Positions 24,473 to 34,145 of a stretch of DNA of 34,247 nucleotides are shown piece after piece (position 1 is the stretch's first letter; every line of letters begins with the position of its first letter). The stretch is from positions 1 to 34,247 of the forward strand of contig CAJNOQ010001230.1 of NCBI GenBank assembly GCA_905250885.1. The letters are read 5' to 3'. Both the position numbers and the translations under genes were made by a program. The notes under the pieces were generated by a model. It worked only from the letters and a program-made list of their open reading frames with translations, searched no databases and was not told where the DNA came from. Source of the DNA: Didymodactylos carnosus (lineage: Eukaryota > Rotifera > Eurotatoria > Philodinida > Philodinidae).

Positions 24473-24778
24473 CAAAAAAATTTCTTTCACGGCGGGACGC
24501 CCTTCTCAACAACCACTGATTAACTAGCTCCATTATTTCGTTTATTTATTTCGCAAAATACAAGTGTCAATAAAAAACAGTTTAAAAAGGTTGTTTGTTT
24601 ACACTAATACTTCAATTTTTATATCATTTTATAACCGCAGCAAGTTTATGACTTAAGAATTTTTGTGAAACACTCAAACTTTAGTCTAGTTTAACTTAAG
24701 ACAAAACGGAGACTTAAGTCTAAGTCAAGCACTTAAGAATTTCTATGGAACACCCTCCAGATCAAAATATAAACAAAC

Positions 24779-24833
24779 TAAAAATGACAACGGCAAAGTC
24801 GTTTTCAGTAGTTGTAGATCGGTGTCATTTTTA
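24779..24833. repeat. Hairpin just outside the TIR element
   Basis: TAAAAATGACAACG (24779-24792) pairs with CGGTGTCATTTTTA (24820-24833) at 13 of 14 positions, with a 27-nt loop. It begins 21 bp beyond the right terminal inverted repeat and may be part of an older insertion site. Confidence 0.6.
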
Positions 24834-25488
24834 TTTGACTCATCTGGGCCACTAATCTATGACATGGTTTGTTAGTACCATCTAATTTTCTCTGTGGTTC
24901 ATGGTAGCTCTCGATCATAGTCTGTTTTCCTGAAAGATTCTGAGAAATTGAGTTCGAAAACAGAGCAGCTCAAGTGTTAAAAATTATATAAGAAGACTTC
25001 GTTTCTAAAGTGTGTTAGTAATTAGAACTGAGATCGTTCAATATGAAGGCTCAAAAAGTTCGCCATGTTTTGCTTTCCTCGAATTAGTATCCTGCTGAGA
25101 TAAAAGTGGATTTCGAGGGGAAAAGGCTTTGTTTGTTTTATTTATTTATTTATTTTGGTTTGTTTGTATGCTTTTTGTTTATTTTTTCATCCTCTCGTAT
25201 GCCTCAGCTTGCGTTCTATACTGTTTAGATTTTTTTGCATGTCATACACCATCGTTAGGTCTAATAAGGTTTCTTCTTCTAACTCAAACAGTAGAACCTC
25301 AACCCGTTAGGATACACTAGTCACAAAACGCTAGTATTAACGTGAAACCACGTTGTTCTCAACGCTTTATTCCTAGCGTATCCGAATCAGCTCAACTGAT
25401 GTTAGTCTATTACTATGATTAACTCGTTTCCCATTCAAGAGATATTTATGTCATCACTTAGTTATCGATGTGATCTTTTTTCTAGATT
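24834..25488. other. Upstream region of the F-box gene
   Basis: No coding frame recognised. A (TTTA)n tract lies near 25137-25156. The last 50 or so bases before the F-box start are conserved in the inverted partial copy at 27600-27655, so they probably belong to the transcript leader. I see no clear TATA box at a sensible spacing. Confidence 0.5.
25478..25488 (+). promoter_or_regulatory. 3' splice acceptor abutting the F-box start codon
   Basis: A pyrimidine tract ending in TTCTAG (AG at 25484-25485) is followed by ATT and then the ATG. The truncated inverted copy keeps the same arrangement (TCTCTAGATTATGCCG), which supports function. It could end a 5'-UTR intron (a possible donor GTTAGT lies near 25401) or accept a trans-spliced leader, as reported for bdelloid rotifers. 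The sequence alone does not decide. Confidence 0.45.
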
Positions 25489-27395
25489 ATGCCGTTAACA
25501 CTTGAAGATCTTCCAAATGAATTATATGTCTTTTTATTTAACTATTTGAAATCTTCTGACATTTTTCGATTATTTTCTGGTTTGAATTATCGATTCAATC
25601 AACTTATCCGTCGCTACTTACGCCATATAGATTTATCTCGATTGTCAGATATACAACTGACGAATTATTTACCTTTGCTAGATGCCGAATCTGTTCACGC
25701 ATTAAAACTCAATGATAATTATATTGAGCATATATTTCTATATCGAAATTTGAATCATGTTACACTCGTCAATATTATTAACGAAAAATCAAAATGGTCA
25801 CAATTTGTGGCAGTTTTAAAACAATTTGACTATTTGAAAATGATATTTGTCTGGGACTTATGCGATGATACGGATGAAAAGTGTTCATCAATCATTTGTT
25901 CAAATTTATTTCATCATAGTTGCTCTTTAAAAGAATTACATTTAGAACATATTTATTTGACAATTAATGAAAATCGCATTCAACCGTGTTTATTACTAAA
26001 ACGATTATTAATCGGTGTTCGATCAGATAAGGATTTGCATATATTAATGAATAATTTACCTTTGATTGAATATCTCAAAGTCAACTTAGGTAAGAATAAA
26101 ATCGTAAAAAGTTTAATACTGATAAGTTAATAATAAGTTTAGATAATGATAGTAGTAGAACCATCGTTTCTAAAAACATTTTACGTTGAAATAGTTTAAC
26201 CTTTCTAACGAGGGAAGGCCCCTAACTGTCCCACCGATTTTGGACTAAATCTTAGTGGACTATAGATAATCAAGGGTGCTGATTTCGAATATCACAATGA
26301 TTTTTGTGTACGGACTTCCAGAGATCCCGCTTTTTGGAAAAGCTTTTTTTCAAAAATCGGGGTCTCTGGAGGTCCGTACGCAAAAATCATTGTGATATTC
26401 GAAATCAGCACCCTTGATTACCTATAGTCCACTAAGATTTAGTCCAAAATCGGTGGAACAGTTGGGGGCCTTCCCTCGTAAGTTAAAAGTAGAGTTTGAA
26501 AATTGATTTTTTTATTGTTTTAGAATATGGGATACATCATCAAGCACATCACATATCAAGTATTCGTCGTATAATGACAAAATTAAAAACTTTTCATATT
26601 GAATCGTTAGAATACTGTGTACGCTCTGATAGTTTAAAATTGATATTAGACAGATGTCCATTTGTTGAACAATTATTTTTGAACATTATGCTAGGAGATA
26701 GACATATTAATTGTAGACAAATACAAGATGAACTACTATCTCTACTCGTTAATTTAAAAGAATTCCATTTTTATATTTCTTTTGTAGCATTAATCGATCA
26801 ACATAATCTTGAAACATATTTTTCTAGTTTTAATCGTCCAATATTTGCATATAAACAACATTGTTTATTTTCACTTCCCTATGCATTTGAACAATTGGAT
26901 TTAGTGGAAAATAGTATTGTTAATTGTCGAACAACTGCTAATGACTTATGTCTCTATTCGAGACAACATCATTTAAAAAAAATTGTACTCGGTGGTAAAA
27001 CAGCTTATTCATTAAAATTATTTGCATTTATTCGAGATATGTTTCCAAATGTTCAAATATTAGAATTTACTCGATACTGTTATTTAGAAATTGATTTATT
27101 AAATGATACAAATCTTGTATTCAATTGTCTACACACTTTAGTATTACCGTGTGTTTATCAAACTACTTTTGCTGATGTGAAACGTTTATTATTATTGACA
27201 CCAAATTTAGACACAATCAATATCTACTATGATCTATTGTTGAGAATAAAATCTCAATTGGAAGATGATGTGGAGTTATATCCATTGTGTCAACAACTTC
27301 GACAGTTAATTGTTTTTAGTGGTTTTGTGGACAAACCGTTTCTTCATCAACAAATTCAATCCCTATTTCCAAAAGCATCAGTTTCTTATACCTAG
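25489..27395 (+). CDS. F-box protein with LRR-like C-terminal region, two exons
   Basis: Exon 1 is 25489-26089 and exon 2 is 26524-27395; the intron starts GTAAGA and ends TTTTAG. Phase 1 joins cleanly (G + AA = Glu), giving 490 residues and a TAG stop. Residues 4-39 form an F-box: 'LEDLPNELYVFLFNYLKSSD' followed by an I-F-R-L-F and N-Y-R-F-N pattern. F-boxes bind Skp1 in SCF ubiquitin ligases, so substrate recognition for ubiquitination is the likely role; this is family knowledge, not shown here. The rest has irregular Leu-rich segments spaced like degenerate leucine-rich repeats (for example 'LKTFHIESLEYCV', 'LIEYLKVNLG', 'LHTLVLPCVY'), with no membrane segment or signal peptide. The start is supported by the F-box position and by conservation of MPLTL-DL in the inverted copy. 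The gene converges on NUP54. The intron is largely filled by a fold-back element. Confidence 0.85.
26196..26486. mobile_element. Fold-back (MITE-like) element inside the F-box intron, TTAA-flanked
   Basis: Two arms of about 140 bp (26200-26337 and 26348-26482) are near-perfect inverted repeats around a centre at AAAAGCTTTT (26338-26347). By eye the arms differ at about seven base positions plus small indels at the outer ends. TTAA stands immediately outside both ends (26196-26199 and 26483-26486). TTAA target duplication and a CCTTT-type outer end are features of piggyBac-like non-autonomous elements. The outermost bases of the two arms (CCTTTCTAACGAGGG against CTTACGAGGG) are not identical, so the assignment is tentative. 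It makes up 283 of the 434 intron bases. Once transcribed it would form a long RNA hairpin. Confidence 0.75.
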
Positions 27396-27447
27396 TTTAT
27401 AATACTATGTTCTTTTCTAACTTATTCTTAGCGCTAAATTTTTTTAG

Positions 27448-27453
27448 AATAAA
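27448..27453 (+). terminator. Candidate polyadenylation signal of the F-box gene
   Basis: A perfect AATAAA lies 53 bases after the stop codon, a normal spacing for a short 3' UTR. Confidence 0.6.
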
Positions 27454-27522
27454 TAGGAGTTGTACGAACAGGACGTTTTATGAGACAATTCTGACTTTGA
27501 ATTCGATGTAAATATATTTTTA

Positions 27523-27655
27523 CTAGTATAATCTCACTAAACGATACATAAATAGGAAGATGTACAGATCGTTTAAAAGATCTTTAAGTGTTAGCGGCAT
27601 AATCTAGAGAAAAGATCATATCGATGACTAAGTACCGAGATAAACATCTCTTAAG
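27523..27655 (-). pseudogene. Truncated inverted copy of the F-box gene start
   Basis: Minus-strand ATG at 27600. The 25 codons to a TAG (27523) read 'MPLTLKDLLNDLYIFLFMYR' and then diverge, against 'MPLTLEDLPNELYVFLFNYL' in the intact gene. Upstream bases to about 27655 also match the leader of the intact gene, including ATCGATATGATCTTTTCTCT and the TAG-ATT-ATG junction. The F-box helix 2 onward and the whole LRR region are missing. It lies about 130 bp past the stop of the intact gene and faces it tail to tail. The longer minus frame that reads through here (27799-27584) is in a different frame and is not the relevant one. Confidence 0.75.
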
Positions 27656-28847
27656 TGAATATAAATTCAGATATGTTGAATATGCTTTTAGCGCTCTATA
27701 ATGTGTACTAAAGTTCTTTTCACTACGTAAAGGATGAGCATCGTTCTTTCTACGATTTTTTGTTGAAACTTTATACGTGGTTAGAATCAGCATTAACATC
27801 TGATGAAAACTATTGATTCAAATTCTTGTAGAAATCGATAAAAAAAAATTGTCTTTGGTCTGTCTTAAGAAAAATGAAAAAATCTTTTTTGAATGAAGTC
27901 GTAAAATGTATCATCGATAAAGGAGATCGATTGTGCTAATCGTGAATATGAAAGTTAAAAGCTTTAGAAATAGATGAGTCATGAGTGCTCATGCCAGTTT
28001 TGACCATGTGGTGGTCTAATTACTTTGTTCATATGTTTGAAACTGTATTTTTGCACGTAACAATTTGTACTCTGTTCAGTTTAAACAGGATCAGATCTTA
28101 AAAAATTGATTTTATAGCTCATTTTTGAGTTATAAAAAAGGTGATAAACTGCGCAAAATTCTTTCTTATCTGTCTTACTATATTTTAACGAGTACCTTAA
28201 GTCATCTGTCTATAGATGCCGTATATAAAAAACTATATTTGATCTCTGTTCGAAAAAGTGGATAATAGCTTTTCCATTTGAAAGGTGTTGAATCCACATA
28301 TTCAAGTTAATTTTTAAGTCTATATAAAAAGGATGATTGGTCTTAGTCGTTGTTTTCGATTAAAGGAATATTGATGTGATTGTTTCTTTTCAATAATGAA
28401 CTATGTTTATAGAAAAATTAATTATTTTTAACTTTTTGGTTTAAATCCATCAATTCTTACATGAAAAACTTTTACTCCCAAAAGAATAAACATGAAAACT
28501 AATCCAAATATTTCGGACAAACACATATATAAATGATTATTTAATGAAAATGAGTCATCGGTGTGATTAAGACTTTCTCAAGCATTACACCAGTCAAATA
28601 AAATTTTTATTCATAAAAAACAAATCTTTTTTCTCCGGAGGATACTCCAGATAAAAATTGATCCAGTGCTGGATACGTCGCTAGAATCAGCACTTACTAA
28701 ATCACTTTGCAAAGAAAGCAATCAACAAACAGAAAAAGTAGACGTCTGTGATTTTTATCTTCCTTATGATTTTATATTCAAAAAATAGTCAAAGTACAAA
28801 GAATGAAAAAACATCTGACACATACATATGAAAGATAAGTGGTTCAC
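27656..28847. other. Intergenic region between convergent F-box and NUP54 genes
   Basis: No additional gene recognised. A minus-strand AATAAA (TTTATT at 28606-28611) could serve as a NUP54 polyadenylation signal, about 240 bases past the stop; other A/T-rich variants lie closer. The part nearest 27656 may be the further-diverged upstream flank of the truncated F-box copy. Confidence 0.5.
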
Positions 28848-31640
28848 TTATTTTGGTAGTCGTTCATCAATTCTCAGTAATGTTTGACGATCATTTTGTA
28901 CAATTTCGACAATATTTTTAATTCCACGATGTATTTCATGTAAAATATCTTTTATTGTCTCTAATTTTTCATTGTCAAGAGTTGACGTAGCCAGTGAAGT
29001 CCAATTAATTGTTTTCAATATTTGTGGATTCATACGTATTTGCATTAGCAAATCTTTAATTCGTATATCTAACATTTTTGATGGATTCAGAGAAGAATAT
29101 GAGATTAAAGGAGATATCGACGTCCATAGCTGAATTTCATTTGATGTTAATTTTGATTCATGTTGACGTCGACGAATTTCAAATTGAATTATGGCCTATA
29201 AAAAGAGATATATCATAAATATTTTTTTAAATGAAAAGATAATGTGGTAACTATTTTTACTTTTAATATTCTATGTGAATATTCTAATAGATTTGTCTGA
29301 TAACGTTTCATTGTTAAACGAAATGTCTCACATTGATCTTTTACAGATCGAATTTGTTGACGAATGTTGATTAATTCTTGTTTTTGTCCATCATATTCAA
29401 TAAATTGTTGTTTCATACGATCACGAAGCGCTAAAATAATCAGAATGTATATATCGATGAACAAAAAGTCAAGTAAACATACCTTTCACACCCACAAGTG
29501 CTACGGGCAATAATAACTGTGGTTTGGGATTTTCGTTTTTAGCTTGTTCCCATATAAATCCTGTTAGGCCTAAATGATTAGATAAATAACAATTGAGAGA
29601 TAAAAGTCATTACGATGGAACATTGAAAGTGATTCGATACTATATTATTCTTCAATTTATGAAATATTATACTTTTCAGCAAGAATGCTCATAACAAAGC
29701 ACGTACCTGCTGGTGTTACATCTAAATACTGTTTATACTCTTCATCTGTTAAATCGGTTCGAGCAAATATTTGAACAATGCCCAGTGATTCTAAATGTTG
29801 TCTGGTATTATTTGTTGATAATGTGGAAAGTGATTGAGTTTGTTGAGGAGGATTTAGATGGTTAACAACATCACTTGCTTTAGCTTTTTTTGTCGATAAT
29901 GAGCCGGGTTGTTTTTCACTAACAACAATTAACATCTAATAAATACAAAAAAGTAAGAATGTAAACAGGAAAAAACGAGAAAGACTTTTCGTTAAAGTTA
30001 CCTGAGTTTTGTCATCGGCCAATGGCGACAGACCTTCAAGTTCAATAAGGCAATTTGGGTTATTATTGAATAAACGATGTAAATTTTCAATAATTTTATC
30101 TTTGACTTTAATAACATCAGCTATTTTCTGGTTAAGGATTAATGCAACAAGGCCATCTTCATCGCGAGTACGAGGACGAACACTATAAGAGTATGTCTAA
30201 AAGTAAAAGTATCATTACGAAAAGCGTCTTTCTTTTGACACTCGAAAACAACTGAAGCTAACCATAACCATGTGGCAAGAAAATCAGTATAAAAATAAAG
30301 AAAACTGAAGTAAAACACATGTTGCACATGTTGCTTACTTTGAATGCGTGATATGCTGATTTATCGTCAACTTCGTAAATTCCTTGATGACAAAATGTCT
30401 TTCCTGTACCATAAAATACTTGTAATATATTCCATTTTAAGATTAAATCGTCCCGTTCATCATTGAACAACCGTGGCGTGGTTAAAGATGTTATCAACAC
30501 ATCGTCTCGATTATAAACCTGTTGTTGTTGTGGTTGTTGAATTTGACCTGAAAACTGTGGCTGTGATTGAAGAGATGGAAAGCCAGCAAACGGTTGAGTG
30601 GCTGGTTGTTGGGGTTGCGCTAAAATAGAGCGACAAATTGCAGAATGTAACAGATGCAGTATTTTGTGGAATCTGAATTATAACCATAGATCATTTTTTC
30701 GGTATGTTACCAAAAACTTTTAATTAATAAAATAAATGCTGTGATAAGTAACTTTTTTAGATTCAGTTAATCCTTTACTCTCGGATGTTCACATTCATGA
30801 GCATTAATGAACATCGAAGAATCGCTATAATAAGGTGGCGATGTGTCCTATCGAAAAACGGATTTTTCCAAGCGTTAGTTGACATCGTAAGGTAACATTA
30901 AAATAAAAATTTTGTTTTATCAAGCCTAAATAACGGTTTCAGAATTTGTAGTTCGGTTTTCATAGTCAGTTGCCGGGCGAAAAGCGTTAATCATCGGATA
31001 TTAGTAGCTACAAGTAACAGTAACCGTGAGACATACAAACAGAATTTAACACATTTTTAAATACGCTTAAACGATTCAGGAACTTTAAAGAAAAGTGCGT
31101 TTTCACCTGTGCAACAAGGTTCGAATAACACTTGATGAACTTTACATCACTCTGAATTCAAAAAAAATTAATAGGAAATATTTCATATTTTTCTATATAC
31201 TTACTGCCACCAAATGGAAATGCTGCCGGTGCAGGATTAATGGTGGATCCTAAGCCTCCAAACATTGGTGGATTTGTTGTGGTTGCTCCTGTACCAAAAC
31301 CGGAAAAGGTAGGTGCTGATTGCGCTGTGGGAGCAGTGGTATTTAATCCAAAGATATTTGTTGGCGGCCCAAATGTTGTTGTTGCGGTTGTTGCACCAAA
31401 CAGAGGTTTCGCTGCCGTCGTTCCTGAGCCAAAACTAAATGCTGAAGCAGAAGTGGTTACTGCTGGATTTGCTGCAGCAAAATTAAATGCAGCAGATGTT
31501 TGAGGAGGATTCATGGTGGTGCCGAAACCACCAAATGCGGGAGCGGTGGAGCTTGTTGTTGGTCCAAATGTAAATGAACTAGTGGTTGTTGTGGCAGGTG
31601 TTGTACCAAACAAAGGCTTAGGAAAACTGAAATTTGCCAT
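28848..31640 (-). CDS. NUP54: Nucleoporin NUP54 (FG nucleoporin, central channel)
   Basis: Seven coding exons: 31640-31205, 30619-30339, 30196-30002, 29935-29707, 29569-29483, 29430-29261 and 29195-28848. Introns are 585, 142, 66, 137, 52 and 65 nt; all are GT-AG and phases join. The product is 581 residues (human NUP54 is about 507). Residues 1-145 form an FG domain with about a dozen FG dipeptides ('PLFG', 'FSFG', 'GFG') in a Thr/Ala/Pro-rich chain. A Gln/Pro linker follows, then the conserved core: 'RLFNDERDDLILKWNILQVF' with Y-G-T-G-K, then 'DEDGLVALILNQKIADVIK' and 'LEGLSPLADDKTQ'. Next come the 'PAG...FIWEQAKNENPKPQLL' block and a C-terminal coiled coil ('QKQELINIRQQIRSVKDQCE', 'LLMQIRMN'). 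In the known Nup62-Nup58-Nup54 complex this coiled coil assembles the central transport channel, and FG repeats bind transport receptors. Nothing looks broken. Exon 1 is long and carries the whole FG domain. Confidence 0.96.
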
Positions 31641-31672
31641 GCTACTGTGTTTATTGAGTTGTTATTGATGGT

Positions 31673-31724
31673 CTACAAGGTAGAGAACAAAGAATAGTAA
31701 AGAGTTAGAAAACACTTGACTTAC
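31673..31724 (-). other. Candidate 5'-UTR intron of NUP54
   Basis: On the minus strand a GTAAGT donor (31724-31719) and a pyrimidine-rich acceptor ending TTGTAG (AG at 31674-31673) define a 52-nt intron, the same size as the shortest coding intron of the gene. The exon after it carries 32 leader bases and the ATG at 31640. The promoter would then lie above 31725. No TATA element is evident. Confidence 0.5.
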
Positions 31725-32879
31725 AATGAATTAGTTTTCGAGGCAGCTCTGTACGAAAAACGAAGCTCAGATAAGAAAGTTCAAACGTTAAAGCAATGTC
31801 GATCATGTCTTTTCTGAAATGTTCAGGCTAAGCAATAATATCAGACAAACTGAAGTAGAGTACACAAGATCACAGAAGCTTAAGCTGTTTGAAGAACAAG
31901 GATTTTCTGTAAGGCAATTACCTTTAGATTTGCTATGACTTTCTATATACACGACAATCTTGTCTTACAGAAAATTTTCTAATGAATCGATACTTAGATC
32001 ACAACAGAATTAAATATCTCTAAGACTTCGGCATTATTTTCTTCTTCAATAGATAAAATATACTAAATAAAAGAAATAAGACTAATGAAAATTAAAAGAT
32101 AATGTTACATTTACATGTGCATCTCATTTCAGTTTAGTTTCTTGCACATCTTAATGTTTCATCTTTAAAATTTTTTGTACAACAATCAAATCTGCAATAA
32201 AGCAAATTGTGATGAGATGAGATAGATATGTCAACCACAGTTTCAAAAGATAATCTGAATTAGAGCATATTTGTGCATATTGTTTTGCAAATCAAAATGT
32301 ACAAGAAATTGCATTGTAGATAACGTAGGTAGAACAAGATCTTCTTTTCAGATCTGAAAGATATAAAGAACAAAGAACAATAAATCACAGATTTTATTAA
32401 CAGCTTTAAGGAATGTAAAATTAATTATTCAATCATTTACACATCTATTGTTTCCACTGAGTTTTTTTCATCATTATCATCCGTATTACATTATCAACGA
32501 AATCGCTACTAAAACCATCGATCAATGGACCGAATTTGATTCAGTAATTGTTTCATAACTATCTTGATTAATAGGGCTAAGACTAATTTATTCACGAACA
32601 GTAATTGTCATCAAAAGTCATCGCTCTATAATAACAATGACTGAAGCCAAATAACAACAAAAAGAAATCGTAAACAGAGAAATTAAAATAAAACAGAAAA
32701 CTAGTGTATGAAGAGAGATAAAAAAGAATAAAAACAAATAAACAAAATAACACGAGAGTAGCAGCACTGGACTTGTTTTATAACTGTAGACATGACTAAG
32801 TTCTATTGTGAAATATGCTGAGATAGAGCTACTTTGAATGACGATAAAGAATATGAAGAAATGACTGCTTCCGGAAGTT
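31725..32879. other. NUP54 upstream region, no gene recognised
   Basis: No supported coding frame on either strand. It presumably contains the NUP54 promoter. A stem of 16 bp with one mismatch (31902-31917 with 31960-31975) stands about 260 bp upstream of the NUP54 ATG. Confidence 0.5.
31902..31975. repeat. Hairpin upstream of NUP54
   Basis: ATTTTCTGTAAGGCAA (31902-31917) pairs with TTGTCTTACAGAAAAT (31960-31975), 15 of 16 positions, with a 42-nt loop. The single mismatch becomes a G-U pair if the + strand is transcribed. Confidence 0.6.
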
Positions 32880-34145
32880 TATTTCAGTCAGTTGAATAAA
32901 AGAAGGAAGAAGAAACGGTTTATGGAGAAAAAAACATTGACAATAGATGGAATACTAACGTATTTGGAACGATGACAACGTAACGAAGAATAATGAGGAC
33001 GATCAACAGTATAGAAAATGGAAAGGGGACTAAGCTGATGATAAATTTTTATTAAAAACGGTAGTCAAAATTGTGAGAAATAATACGTGAAGCAAGTTTG
33101 TTTACAGAGTCTAGAACAGAAAGAAAAAGCGAACATATTATATAAGGCACAACAATAATCAATTTTAGAAATAGAAGAGATACAAATTCGACGCCGAACC
33201 TCTGGAGTTAATCGAAAGACACGACTTAGTGCCTCCAGCTTGCATCGGCAAGCAAGAGCAATGCCCCTAACATGGTCATTCTACCTCAGGTTGTGCGAAA
33301 CAAGAGCACCAAGACAGCGAACAGAAGAAACAATCGAAAGAGAAACATTATTTAGATACCGTTGATTGTAAACAAACTGAAAAAGGTCAAAAGAAAAAGG
33401 AAGCAAGAACATTTAGACACATTTAGAGACAGCAGATTACAGGAAGATCAATCTGGAACAAAATTTATACAATTTTGAACATAAAGAGAAATCGAGGAAA
33501 TCAGAAGAGCTACAATTAAAAAGACAGATTTCGCAATTTTTGGAAGAGAAGAAGCAACTCATTAATCAAAATATGAACCAAAAGCGGCCCAAGTACACTG
33601 ACCTGTGGAATGCCAGAAGAAACAAGAGTAGCAGAAGAGATAGAATCATTCGCACGCACACACTGTAGACGATTGGAGAGGTAAGAAGACAAAAGAGACC
33701 ACTCACACCACAACGGGACAATTTATCCAACAAAAAAGACTGTGATACAGAATCAAAAGCTTCAGAAAAATCAAAAGACACCAACACATTTCACACCAGC
33801 ATTCCAAAAGTTAGAGATAGTATGAGGGAGAAACAACAAAGCATCGAGAGTAGAATGTTTAGGGCGAAAATCAAATTGTCTATTTACAAAACAAGAATGT
33901 TTAGAAAGATGAAAAAAAAGAAAATTATAAATCAAACGCTTAAACATTTTAGAAACAACGAGAAAAACAGAAATAGGACGATAATTAGCATTATCGGCAA
34001 GAGCGCCTTTTTTGTAAATAGAAACAATATATGCAATTACTAGAAAAAAGATACAGATGAAAGATAAAATGCTAGAACTGTACCACAATGATTTAATTGC
34101 TTTTCGAAATCTGATACATTTTCTTTAGTAGCAATAATCCGCCAC
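32880..34145 (-). mobile_element. Decayed non-LTR retrotransposon: reverse transcriptase to ORF end
   Basis: Minus-strand pieces follow the order of a Jockey/CR1-type LINE reverse transcriptase. 'YKKGALADNANYRPISV' and 'RQFDFRPKHSTLDALLF' (34010-33840) are the fingers motifs (K-K-G, N-Y-R-P-I-S, Q-x-x-F-R-P-x-x-S-T). 'VSFDFSEAFDSVSQSFLLDK' (about 33785-33725) is the first palm motif with its catalytic Asp. 'SSGIPQVSVLGPLL' (about 33630) is the G-x-x-Q-x-S-x-L-G-P motif. I do not find the [F/Y]-x-D-D box; the sequence is disrupted near 33540. Further on come 'RCLGALVSHNLR' (then a stop) and 'LEALSRVFRLTPEVRRRIC' with 'DYCCALYN' (about 33330-33150), then 'LDSVNKLASRIISHNFDYRF' (about 33110) and 'YSSLRCHRSKYVSIPSIVNV' (about 33000), the usual C-terminal thumb-side order. 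Frames shift several times, so it is dead. It may continue beyond the right edge. Confidence 0.85.

Larger units (their letters stand above)
22933..24758. mobile_element. TIR-bounded element with repeated ACTTAAGT-like subterminal motifs
   Basis: The first 28 bases (22933-22960, beginning GGAGGGTGTTTCACAGAAAT) match the reverse complement of the last 28 (24731-24758, beginning GGAGGGTGTTCCATAGAAAT) at 26 of 28 positions; both differences are transitions. Inside each end the motif ACTTAAG(T) and close variants recur: several times in 22957-23070 and again in 24650-24735. A second, diverged copy of the end sequence in the same orientation as the right end lies at about 24650-24680 (CTTAAGAATTTTTGTGAAAC). 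This layout is that of a cut-and-paste DNA transposon or its non-autonomous derivative. I find no clean target-site duplication (left flank TA, right flank AG) and no transposase motif. GGG-TGTTCCA-like ends resemble some PIF/Harbinger or ISL2EU families, but that is only a resemblance. Confidence 0.6.

Noticed and set aside
27584..27799. 71-codon minus-strand ORF over the truncated F-box copy
   Set aside because: It reads the leader and start of the copy in another frame; the F-box homology lies in the frame starting at 27600.
31240..31503. 87-codon + strand ORF rich in Val and Pro
   Set aside because: It is the antisense reading of the NUP54 FG-repeat exon.
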